Shown one piece after another: positions 19,084-29,475 of a stretch of 64,000 nucleotides of DNA (positions are counted from its first letter, which is position 1; each line of letters begins with the position of its first letter). The stretch is from NCBI GenBank assembly GCA_963806955.1, contig CAWDZG010000002.1:1798001-1862000 (forward strand). Reading direction: 5' to 3'. The notes under the pieces are model-generated. The model did not search any database. It was not told the DNA's origin and worked only from the letters and a program-made list of their open reading frames with translations. A program made the translations under genes and the position numbers. This stretch comes from Gaiellasilicea sp963806955 (lineage in GTDB: Bacteria; Actinomycetota; Thermoleophilia; Gaiellales; Gaiellaceae).

Positions 19084-22000
19084 ATGCCTGACGGCGGCGA
19101 TCTCTTCATCGTCGACAACAGCGACTCCGGGCTGGACCGGCGCTCCGCTACCTCCAGGAGTGGTGCGGAGATCGCCAAGGCGTTCGACATCGCCACCGGC
19201 TACTTCGAGATCGGCGCGCTCCTCGCGCTCGACGGCAAGTGGCAGAAGCTCGACAAGATCCGGATCCTGATGGGCGCCGAGGTCACCCATCGGACCACGC
19301 AAGGCGCTTCCTGCGACGGCGGCGCAAGCGACGCGCCGAGGCCGTCTCGACGAGAGCCTCGAGGCACGAGAAGGAAGCACAACCCCTTCCTCAACGGCGT
19401 TCCGGCGCATCGTCGAGGCGCTGCGAGTCGGCCAGATCGAGTGCCGCGTCTACGACAAGGACAAGTTCCACGCCAAGGCCTACATCACGCACGCCAAGCT
19501 CGAGGTCGTCGGCGTCGCAGGCACTGGTCGGCTCCAGCAACTTCACGCGCCCGGGCCTGACGCAGAACATCGAGCTGAACATCCAGATCCAGAGCGCTCG
19601 CGAGGTCGCGCAGCTCCAGGAGTGGTTCGAGGCAGCACTGGGAGGAGGCCGAGGACGTCACGCCCGACGATGCATCGCAGGCGATCGAGCGCCACGCTCG
19701 AGACTTACACCCCGTTCGAGGTCTACGCGAAGGCGCTGCAGGAGTTCTTCCGCGGCCACGAGCTGACGGCGAGCGAGTGGGACGAGACCGACGCTCGAAG
19801 ATGTTCCCGCAGCTCGACCGCTACCAGAAGGAGGCCTACTGGGCGCTGATGAAGATCGCCCGCCAGCACGGCGGCGCGTTCCTCTGCGACGGCGTCGGCC
19901 TCGGCAAGACCTTCGTCGGTCTGATGCTGATCGAGCGGCTCGTCCTGCACGAGGGCAAGCGGGTGGTGCTCTTCGCGCCCAAGGCCGCGAAGGAGGCGGT
20001 CTGGGAGCCGCACCTCCGCGAGTAGCTGCCCCACATCGGCGGGTCGGCGGTGCCGACTTCAGCAACCTGGCGGTCTTCAGCCACACCGACCTCGGCCGCG
20101 AGGGCGACTTCCCCGAGCGCTTCGAGCGGATCGCCGAGCTCGCCGACGTCGTGATCATCGACGAGGCCCACCACTTCCGCAACCCGGGCACGCGCGCGGC
20201 GCCGAGACGAGGTGAGCCCGATCGCCGCTACTACCAGCTGTTACGACCTGCTCGACGACGCGGCAGCGCCCGAAGACGCTCTTCATGCTGACCGCGACGC
20301 CGATCAACAACCGGCTGAGCGACTTCCGGCACATGGTCGAGCTGTTCACCCGCGCGCGACGAGGCGTACTTCGCCCGGACACTCGGCGTCAACAACCTGC
20401 GCGCGCACTTCAACAACATGGAGAAGGCGCTGCGCAAGCGAGCTCGGCACGACGATGCCGACGTCGCTGAAGCAGCATCGTGCGAGGCGCAGGAGATCCT
20501 GGTCGACGGACGCGATCGTTCCAGGCATCTCGTCGTCCAGCGCAGCCGCGCCTACGCCCGGGAGAGCCAGATCCGCGAGACGGGCAACGCCGCGGCGTTC
20601 CCGACCGCGAAGCCCCACAGGTCGCCGAGTACTCGATCCGCAAGACCTACGGCCAGCTTGCTCGACATGTTCGAGAACGGCCTTCCAGACGGCAGAAGCC
20701 GCTGTTCACGCTGCCGATGTACTACCCGCTGGCCTACTACAGGGGCCCGACGACTGCGATCGACCCGCTCGAGCAAGAACCGCCAGAAGCAGGTCGTCGG
20801 CCTCATCCGCACGCAACTTCCTGAAGCGGTTCGAGAGCTCGGTCGTACGCGTTCGAGCTGTCCTGCGATCGGCTGCTGCGGAAGCTGCTGGCGTTCGTCG
20901 AGGTCCACAGCGAGACCGACGCCGAGAAGAAGCGCCTCGAGCGCTGGAAGCGCCAGAACGCCGAGCATCCTCGGCTACGCGCCCAGCGCCAGCTCGACGC
21001 TCTGGGGCGACGACGAGCGACGCGGACGACGAGGACATCGTCCCGCCGGAGCTGCTCGAGAAGCCGTCGAGACGCTCGACCGCGACGAGTACGACGTCGA
21101 CGGAGATGCTCGACGAGACCTACCTCGACCTCGACCAGATCGTCGCGCTTCCTCGACGAGACCCGCGAAGTTCGAGCCGAAGCACGACGACAAGCTGCCA
21201 GAAGCTCATCCGGCTGCTCGAAGTCGAAGGAGCTTGCCGGACCACAAGGTGCTGATCTTCACCGAGTTCGCCGACACCGCCCGCTACCTCGCGGCAGCAG
21301 CTCGACGAGGCCGGCATCGAGGGCGTCGACGAGCTCGACAGCGCGACGCAAGAGCGAACCGCGCCGACGTCATCCAGCGCTTCTCGCCGTACTACAACGG
21401 CTCCAGCTCGGCTGAGCTGGCAGCGAACGGGCAGCAACGAGATCCGCGTGCTGATCTCCACCGACGTTCTCTCCGAGGGCCTGAACCTCCAGGACGCCAC
21501 GCGGCTGATCAACTACGACATCCACTGGAACCCGGTGCGCCTGATGCAGCGCATCGGCCGCGTCGATCGCCGCATGAACCCCGAGGTCGAGAGCGCGGCT
21601 CGTCGCCGACCACCCGGAGGTGGCCGCTCGACCGCGGCAAGGTGAGCTTCTGGAACTTCCTGCCGCCGGACGAGCTCAACGACCATCCTCACGCTCTACA
21701 CGCAAGGTCACGCAGAAGACGCTGCTGCATCTCGAAGACGCTCGGCATCGAAGGCAAGAAGCTGCTCACGCCCGAGGACGACTACGACGCTCTGAAGGAG
21801 TTCAACCACGCCTACGAGGGCACGAAGACGGCTGATCGAGGAGATGCACCTCGAGTACCAGGCGCTGCTCGACGAGACGACCCGGAGTCTCGAGGCGCGC
21901 CTCGGGCGGCTGCCCGGCGCGGTCTTCAGCGGCCGCGAGCGGGTCGCCAAAGGGCGCTCGCGGCGTCTTCTTCTGCTACGCGCTCCCGGCGCTCGACACG

Positions 22001-22279
22001 GAGGCGGGCGAGTTCACCGAGGAGGCGGGCGACGACGCGCTGGTACCTCTACGACCTCGACCGCAGACGCGATCCTCGAGGAGCCCGGCGAGATCGTCGC
22101 CAGCATCCGCTCCAAGCCCGAGACGCCGCGCGAGCTGCGCCACCGAAGAGACGACCCTGGTGGAGATGCGCGACGCAAGGTCGAGAAGCACATCAAGAAC
22201 ACCTACCTGAAGCGGGTCGACGCGCCCGTCGGGCGTCAAGCCGGCGCTCAGGTGCTGGATGGAACTGAACGAGGGCTGA
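19084..22279 (+). CDS. PLD-nuclease / SNF2 helicase fusion protein, heavily frame-broken
   Basis: Reconstructed across all three frames, about 1,050 residues. N-terminus MPDGGDLFIVDN, then a phospholipase-D-type domain with HAKAYITHAKLEVVG and VGSSNFTRPGL (HKD-like: H-x-K and S-N). The SNF2 ATPase follows: Walker A CDGVGLGKTFVGLM, Walker B VVIIDEAHHF, motif III LTATPINN, and the C-terminal helicase motifs VLISTDVLSEGLNLQ and QRIGRVDRRMNPEVE. More than 30 single-base indels are needed, mostly +1, yet every conserved block is intact. Stop TGA 22277-22279 is 5 bp before the methyltransferase start, so they form an operon. Likely the translocase and nuclease of a restriction-like system (inference). 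Confidence 0.75.
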
Positions 22280-22284
22280 CGCCG

Positions 22285-25200
22285 ATGCCGACCGACCACC
22301 GAGCCAAGCTCGATGCACATCAAGCGCTTCCGACCAGCTCATCGCGCTACCTCCGCGACGAGATGGACTGGCCGATCGACAGGACGACGACTTCGACGAG
22401 CTGACCTTCGACTACACGCCCGAGGAGCTCGGCATCGACTCCGCAAGACGCCGCGAAGATCCAGGAGATCAAGCGCCTCCGGCCGCTCGTCGCGCAGCCA
22501 GCCGTGGGGCATCTTCTTCGTCAAGTTCGAGCCGAAGAAGCTCCCCGTCGTCGCGCTGCGCCGCATCCTCAGCCAGCGTCGCGCTCAAGAAGCGCGCGTC
22601 GGCCAACAGCGCGGAGCGCGCCGCCTGGGCAGCCGACGACCTGCTCTTCGTCTCCAACTACGGCGAGGGCGACGAGCGCCAGATCAGCTTCGCCCACTTC
22701 TCCGAAGGCGCAGGACGACGAACGACCTGCCGACGCTCAAGGTGCTCGGCTGGGACAACCTCGACACCGCGCTGCACCTCGACGACGTCGCCGCGAACTT
22801 GACCGAGAACCTCGCCTGGCCCGACGACGAGGCGCGACGTGCGAGGCGTGGCGCGAGCGCTGGCGCTCCGCGTTCACGCTTCGGCCACCGCGAGGTCGTC
22901 ACCACGTCGAAGGAGCTCTCGATCCGGCTGGCCGAGCTGGCCCGTCGCTATCCGCGATCGCATCAGGACCGCGCTCGCGATCGAGACCGACGAAGGGCCC
23001 GCTCACCAAGCTGATGAAGGCGTTCCAGACGACGCTGGTCCACGACCTCGACGCCGACGGCTTCGCCGACATGTACGCGCAGACCATCGCCTACGGTCTG
23101 CTCTCGGCGCGCATCGCCGACCCGACGCAGGACAGACGGCCGACGACTTCGCCGCCCACATGCGCACGAACCCATTCCTGCGCGAGCTGATGGAGACCTT
23201 CCTCAAGGTCGGCGGGCGACGCGGCAAGGCGGGCGGGCCGGGCATCGACTTCGACGAGCTCGGCGTGTCCGAGGTCGTCGAGCTGCTCGACGACGCCAAC
23301 ATGGAGGCCGTCGTCCGCGACTTCGGCGACCGGAACCCGCAGGAAGACCCGGTCATCCACTTCTACGAGCTCTTCCTGAAGGAGTACGACGCCAAGAAGC
23401 GGATGCAGCGCGGCGTCTTCTACACGCCGCGCCCGGTCGTCTCCTACATCGTGCGCTCGGTGGACGAGCTGCTGCGCACGGAGTTCGGCCTCGCGGACGG
23501 CCTTGCCGACACGACGACCTGGGGCGAGATGGCGAACGCGGCACGAGGACCTGAAGATTCCCGACGGCGTCTCGCCGGACCAGGCCTTCGTCCAGATCCT
23601 CGATCCCGCCACCGGCACCGGCACCTTCCTCGTCGAGGTCATCGACCTCATCCACAAGACGCTCGTCGCGAAGTGGAAGCGCGCAGGGTCACGGCGAGAA
23701 GAAGATCGACGCGCTGTGGAACGAGTACGTGCCGCAGCACCTGCTACCGCGCCTGCACGGCTACGAGCTGCTGATGGCGCCCTACGCCATCGCGCACCTC
23801 AAGATCGGGCTCAAGCTCTACGAGACCGGCTACCGATTCGGCAGCGACGAGCGGGCGCGGATCTATCTGACGAACTGCGCTGGAGCCGGCGCAGGACTTC
23901 TCGGGCCGATTCGAGTTCGCGATTCCCGCACTCGCCCATGAAGCCGAGGCGGTGAACGAGGTCAAAGCGCGACAAGCGCTTCACGGTCGTCATCGGCAAT
24001 CCGCCGTACGCCGGCATTCGTCGAACAACGGGCCGTGGATCTCCGGATTGGTCGAGAACTACTATCAGATCGATGGGAAACCGTTGAATGAGCGGACTTC
24101 CAAGTGGTTACAAGACGACTACGTGAAGTTCTTGCGTCTCGCCCAACACTTGATCACTCAGTCAAATTGTGGCGTCGTCGGTTATATTACAAATCACGGT
24201 TTTCTCGATAGTCCGACATTTCGAGGTTTGCGCTATGCGCTGCAGCACGCATTTTCATCAATACATATCCTCGATCTACACGGTAATCTCCTGAAAAAAG
24301 AAAAGGCGCCTGACGGCACTCCGGATAAAAATGTTTTCGACATTCAACCGGGCGTCGCTGTGAGTCTCATGAGTCGGTCGTCATGGGCGAGCCCAAAGCT
24401 GGCTTTCGATGACGTATTTGGATCACGCGAGCATAAGTACCGCTGGCTTTCCGAGCGCTCGCTGCAGGAGACAGACTGGCGGTTTCATGAATCGGCGGAG
24501 CCCTTTTCACCCGCTTCGCCCACAGGATGCCGTGTTGCGCGAAGAATACGCCCGGTTTTGGAAGTGCACCGAGATCTTCCCGGTTAACGGTGTGGGTATG
24601 ACGACGGCCAGAGATCACGTTGTCATCGAATTCTCCAAGGCGCCCTTGCTGGAACGAGCAATCCGGTTTCGCGATTCGCAGCAATCTGATGTCGATGTTT
24701 GTTCCGAATTATCGATTCCGCTCAAGAAGGGGTGGAATGTCTCAGCGGCTCGTCGCCTCATCCAGAAAGAGAAGCAGCTCGAACGATTGTGCCTGTGGCA
24801 TACCGCCCATTCGATGATCGTCTGATCTTCTATCACGACTCGCTCGTCTGGCGAACGGTGAAGACCGTGATGCGGCACATGCTTGCCCAGCGCAACCTCG
24901 GGTTAGCAGTTGGACGAGCGGGTCAAGTCGTCGACCAGGGTGACTGGAACTTGGTCTACGCAACTCGTAATATCACCGAGTTTAATCTTTACCGCCGGGG
25001 CGGTAATAACCTCGCGCCACTGTTTCTTGCAGCTGGTGAGCTGAGCATGGACGAACGTCGTCCGAATCTCTCCGAAGGGTTCATCGATGAGCTAAGCGCC
25101 GCGCTTGGATTGCCCAAGGATGGTGCGAACGGGCTTCCGGATGCATCACGCCGGAAGACATCTTTTACTATGTCTACGCGGTACTCCATGCTCCTGCGTA

Positions 25201-25704
25201 TCGACGGCGCTACGCGGAGTTTTTGAAGATCGACTTCCCGAAGCTACCGATGCCGGGAGGCGTCGAGCTATTCCGTTCTCTGGCCAGGATCGGCGCCGAA
25301 CTGGTCGACTTGCACTTGCTGGAGGCTGCTATGAACCTACGGCCTGTCACTACCTATCATGGCCCGGCCGAGCCTGTGGTCGAACGGGTCCGCTGGCGGA
25401 CTCGACGGTCTGGTTAGACGCCGCTGCAATGAGGAAAGGTCACGCTGCGAGCCCGGGAACGATCGGCTTCAGCGGAGTCTCTGAAGCCGTGTGGAACTTC
25501 CACGTCGGCGGCCATCAGATCTGCGAAAAGTGGCTCAAGGATCGCAAGGGCCGGGCGCTTTCCGAAGAGGACATCGCTCACTATCAGAAGATCGTGTTCG
25601 CGATCTCCGAAACGATCCGACTGATGCAGGCGACCGACGCTGTCATCGACGAGCACGGCGGCTGGCCACGGGCGTTCGTCAGGTTACCGAGGAGGCAGCG
25701 TTAA
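22285..25704 (+). CDS. Adenine-specific DNA methyltransferase (type IIG/ISP-like), frame-broken
   Basis: About 1,130 residues over several frames from ATG 22285. Long helical N-terminus, then the family block GVFYTPRPVVSYIV, methyltransferase motif I DPATGTGTFLVE (SAM binding) and motif IV VIGNPPYAG (the N6-adenine catalytic NPPY). The C-terminal ~560 residues (from about 24010) form the probable target-recognition part. Frames change densely to about 24000; after that only about three breaks. Base composition also changes there: the first half is GC-rich like its neighbours, the second is much more AT-rich with TTT, AAA and ATT codons. Partner of the PLD-SNF2 helicase. Whether it also cuts DNA is unclear; I see no obvious PD-(D/E)XK. 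Confidence 0.75.
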
Positions 25705-25742
25705 GCGACGTTGGCAGGACCGCCGATGGGTGAGAACCGACG

Positions 25743-25913
25743 ATGAATTCTGAGCGAGCACTCGAGGCGTCGCGAGCGCATGCCGTCCTATTAGTGCGCC
25801 CCGGCGAGCGGAGCGGCGAGGCCGTCATCGACGCGAACGCTGGGATTCTCGACCTTGATTGCTCGGACTATGCGGCTCGCACAACCAGTCCCATCAGACG
25901 CGGCACGCCGTGA
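25743..25913 (+). CDS. Possible 56-aa leader protein of the GmrSD-like gene
   Basis: ATG 25743 to TGA 25911-25913, overlapping the GTG start of the next gene by GTGA (25910-25913). The peptide begins MNSERALEASRAHAV and has no motif that I recognise. The coupling overlap and the absence of stops suggest translation; it could also be an N-terminal part split by an indel. Low certainty. Confidence 0.35.
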   Translation: MNSERALEASRAHAVLLVRPGERSGEAVIDANAGILDLDCSDYAARTTSPIRRGTP

Positions 25914-27709
25914 AGCCGGAAACGCGCACGGTCACGCAGCTGTTCGAGCTTGACGTTCGCTACGTCGTCCCTCTGTATCAGCGCCCGTACGTCTGGGACG
26001 TCGAGAGCAGTGGCAGCCTCTCTGGGACGACATCGTCACGCTTCTCGACCATCAAGAGGCGGGCGACGGGAGTCATTACTCGCACTTCCTGGGCGCGATC
26101 GTGCTCGATCAAGAGACCCAGGCACCCGGGGAAATCCCCGTCTTTACCCTGATCGACGGGCAACAGCGATTGACCACCCTTCAGATCGTTCTTGCTGCGG
26201 CTGCGCACGTTGCGAAAGAGCTCGGGACGTCAAACGACGCCGAGATCATCCGAGACCTGGTGACGAACAACGAGAAGAAGGCTACGGGCGTCGAGCTCTT
26301 CAAGGTGTGGCCTACCAACGCGAACCGGGATGCCTTCCAGGCCGTCATGGGCGACGGAGGCCCCTCACCTGAACGGGTGGACGACGACGACAACCGGATC
26401 GACGAGGCGTATGCCTTCTTCTCGGATCGCATCAGGGAGTGGGCCGTGGAGGTGGAAGGCGATGACCGGCCGGCTCGACTGAAGACCCTTCGAATCACGC
26501 TGTGCGACTTGCTGAAGATCGTTTCGATCACGCTCGAGGCCGACGACAACCCCCAGGTCATCTTCGAGACCCTGAACGCGCGTGGTACGCCGCTCCTCGC
26601 GCTCGATCTCGTCAAGAACGCAGTCTTCCGCGAAGCTGCCAAGCAGTCGCTCGACGTCGACGCGCTCTACCACGGGATCTGGGAGCCGCAACTCGACGAC
26701 GACTACTGGCGTGTAGAGCGCCGTCAGGGTCGCCTGTACCGACCGATCGGCGAGCTCTTCCTCTACGCACTGGTCCGGCCATGAAGCTCCGCCAGGTGAT
26801 TCCGGCGACGGCAGCCTTCCGCCAAGTTCCGTGGGCGGATCCTCGCCGCCGTCCCTCCCCCGCAGATGGCCGACCTGATACCGGAGATCTGTCGTGACGC
26901 CAAGACATTGCGGGGGTTCGACGATCTCGAGCCCGGAAGTGTCGAGGCAACTTTCTTCAGCGACTCGACGCGCTCGACACGTCGACGGTCATTCCGCTGG
27001 TTCTCTTCCTGTTCCGCGAGTCGGCGGTGAGCGCCGAGCGTCGGCGCAGGGCACTTCGCATCCTGCAGAGCTGGCTCGTTCGCCGGATGCTGCTTGGGTT
27101 GACCACGAAGAACTACAACATGCAGATCGCGCTGCTGATCGGCCGAGTCGCCGACGATCCGGAGATCGCGGACGAGGTCATCCTCGAAGAGCTGCGAACG
27201 GGCGTCGGGCAAGTGAGTCGTTGGCCCGACGACGAAGAGCTGGACTTCGGTTCTGACTCAGCGCTACCTCTACGGGTACATCGCACAGAAGCGGATCGTG
27301 ATGCTGCTACGTGCCGTCGAGACGTCCCTCTACACGAACAAGGTCGAAGCAGTGGCTGTGCCGACTTCTCTGATACATTGAGCACGTTATGCCGCAGAGC
27401 TGGGAGAAGCACTGGCCATTGCCGGATGGATTCGAGGGCGACGAACATCAGGAAGCCGAGGCCGCGAGACGAGACCGGATTCACCGACTCGGCAATCTGA
27501 CTCTCACGACACTGCCTCTGAATTCAGCGCTCTCGCACTCATCGTGGCCGGCCAAGCAGAAGCAACTCAACAAGTGGGGGAAGCTGCTGTTGAATGCGCG
27601 CCTCGTCGAGGAGCATCCAGAGACGTTTGACGAGGCTGCCATCGACGTTCGTGGAGACGCTTTGGCGCGGCGGATCTGTGCGATCTGGCCTGGTCCGAAC
27701 GCCTGGTGA
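25910..27709 (+). CDS. GmrSD-type type IV restriction enzyme (DUF262 + DUF1524), frame-broken
   Basis: About 600 residues. N-terminal DUF262 with the ParB-like nucleotide site IDGQQRLTTLQ and the opening YVVPLYQRPYVW. C-terminal DUF1524 HNH-type nuclease with IEHVMPQSW and, later, HRLGNLTLTTLPLN. This is the architecture of GmrSD and related enzymes that cut modified DNA (glucosylated hydroxymethylcytosine in the phage T4 case). Breaks: one base short near 26012, others near 26780-26830, 27245-27260 and one extra base near 27374. GTG start overlaps the upstream 56-aa frame. Target modification cannot be inferred from sequence. Confidence 0.82.
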
Positions 27710-27734
27710 CCTACGCAGCGAAGCGGCGGCACAC

Positions 27735-28202
27735 ATGACCGATGTTGTGATCTCTGACTTTTTGGAGTCGCTCGGGCTTGCGTCTGTGGACGTCGAACGC
27801 GCTCGGGCGCTGCTCGAGGCGGAAGGCATCACGAACGCGCGGAAGACCTGCCTCTCGGATGGCAAACTGGATCGGGCGCGCACTGCGATCAATGCGAGCT
27901 TCGCGCGGTTCTGCAGTTCGTGCGCGTCCCGGAACTACCCCGGCGGACGCGAAGTTGTGGTTGTCCCCGCCACCACGTGCGCACGATGCGGCGGCTCGCG
28001 AAACGATCGCGCGCTCCTCGAGATGGTTGGAGCGTGCGAGGTCGCTGGACTTCGGCGATTCGTGCTCGTCGGTGGGTCGCCCGACGTCCGACGCGGGTTC
28101 AGTGCTCTTGTCGCCACCCTCGAGCTGCGTCTGGTCGACGGCACCGTGCGTTCGACGCGTACAGAGGCGCAGTGTGACCTGACTGGGCGGAGTTCGTCGT
28201 GA
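27735..28202 (+). CDS. Unknown protein with CxxC pairs and Rossmann-like C-terminus
   Basis: 155 residues in the open frame from ATG 27735, 26 bp after the GmrSD-like gene. Two cysteine pairs (CSSC and CARCGG) enclose VVVVPATT, followed by alternating strands and helices with RRFVLVGGSPDVRRG, a nucleotide-binding-like glycine turn. If one indel near 28180 is bridged, the sequence continues WAEFVVIGGSSELA and KVSNL, a further strand-helix unit, so the true C-terminus is probably at or beyond 28260. I do not recognise the family. Its place directly behind a type IV restriction-like gene suggests a defence accessory role (inference). Confidence 0.6.
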   Translation: MTDVVISDFLESLGLASVDVERARALLEAEGITNARKTCLSDGKLDRARTAINASFARFCSSCASRNYPGGREVVVVPATTCARCGGSRNDRALLEMVGACEVAGLRRFVLVGGSPDVRRGFSALVATLELRLVDGTVRSTRTEAQCDLTGRSSS

Positions 28203-28315
28203 TCGGCGGCTCGTCCGAGCTCGCCACAAGGTGTCGAACCTCTAACCCGTGAGCGCGGCAGCATTCCCGTGATCACGGCGCGAGCGCGGAGTCGAAGCGG
28301 GCTCGCCATCCATCG

Positions 28316-28897
28316 TCACCGAACATCTGCGCCGGCGGGGCTAACGGCCGCCGAGTACCGCTCGCCTGCCCTTGCGAGGACAGCGTTCACGTTCTCGCGG
28401 ACCTCCGCGGCGAGCCATCGCGCCCGAGCGTCGGCCTCTTCAGGGCTCCAACGCCTGTGAAAGCGGAGCGCCGGCCGTAGGTGCGCCTTTCGTCGGCCGA
28501 GGATCGCCAGGAAGTCGTCCAGGACAGGATCGTCTTCAGACGCCGCGTAGCCGCGATCCTTCAGCCATGGCCACAGCTCCCGGCGCACCTCCTCGGCTCG
28601 TACTGGCCGACCCGCCCGCCGTCGGCTCCTTCCCAGCGACGTGCGTACTCGACCGGGTCGATCTCGGAGCCATGTAGGGCCGGCGCTGTGCCGGCGAGGT
28701 GACGACGCCAGCTGCGGAGTCGCCCACACTTGCCACCCCCGTGCTCGACGCCGGCCGTGACCATCTCTGTCCTCGGCCATCGCTGTAGAGGAACTCGGCC
28801 TGCGGCTTCAGCTCGGCGGGCCACAAGGCGACCACGATCCCGCCGCCTACGTGGCCAGCGCCAGGCGCTGCGCGGATGGGACACCGATCGGCTTCAA
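28316..28897 (-). CDS. Hypothetical protein, frame-broken
   Basis: The C-terminal half is secure: RAEEVRRELWPWLKDRGYA then LDDFLAILGRRKAHLRP and REN-VNAVLARAGE with Arg/Glu-rich helices. The N-terminal half reads VVALWPAELKPQAEFLYSD in another frame and SEIDPVEYARRWEGADGG in a third, so at least two indels lie between 28600 and 28700. A TTG at 28897 is a possible start. No domain recognised. It follows the 28919-29406 gene on the same strand, and both lie opposite to the rest of the island. Confidence 0.45.
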
Positions 28898-28918
28898 CGT
28901 GACGTCGTGCCCGCCGGC

Positions 28919-29406
28919 TCAGGCTCGAGGCCCGTCACACGACGAAGCAAATCCGGGCGTGGCGATCATCAGACGGCGAGGTCGCGCGGATATGGCCGCT
29001 GCAGACTTCGAGATCTGCTGACGGGACTGCCAGTGCACGTAGCAACGCTCGACTTGGCGTGACCAGACTCGGTCGCGTGCGGGGTCCTGAGCCGACGTCG
29101 ACTCCGAGAGCCTTCGCGAAGTTCCAGAATCCAGGGCCTGGTTCGGCGTCGCCCCCCTTGTAGATGACGAGTGCGAATAGTGAGCGGGCGGCCGTCCTCA
29201 TGCTCGAGCAGGTTCACGTGGCCGAGGTCGGGCTGCAAGGGCAGGCTATGAGGCTTCAGTCTGATTCAGGCCCGCTTACCCATCTCCGTCGCAAGGTCGC
29301 TGTACGTGATCGTCGTTCGATGTCGAGCGATCTTCTGAAGATGACGACTCGCCCACTCGCGCGCGGACGTCCACTCGCTCGTGGAGTAGCCGTAGGTCGT
29401 CGACAT
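28919..29406 (-). CDS. Conserved-looking hypothetical protein, frame-broken
   Basis: Reading from ATG 29406: MSTTYGYSTSEWTSAREWAS and RTTITYSDLATEM, then after an indel near 29270, LGHVNLLEHEDGRPL, then LVIYKGGDAEPGPGFWNFAK and, after another near 29090, RDRVWSRQVERCYVHW to a TGA at 28919-28921. The order (helical start, acidic segment, conserved KGGDAEPGPGFW turn, Trp-rich end) resembles a family of small hypothetical proteins I have seen with these sequence features, but I cannot name it. Probably a single-domain soluble protein of about 160 residues. Confidence 0.55.
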
Positions 29407-29475
29407 GAACCGGCTCTCGGTCGAAGCTCGACTCGCACCAGCGTAAGCCGCCGAGTAGAGTTCTCGTCCGGTTGC

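Noticed and set aside
19084..25704. Naming the PLD-SNF2/methyltransferase pair as DISARM or BREX
   Set aside because: The DUF1998 protein and drmA-type helicase of DISARM, and the PglZ/BrxC set of BREX, are not present in the window.
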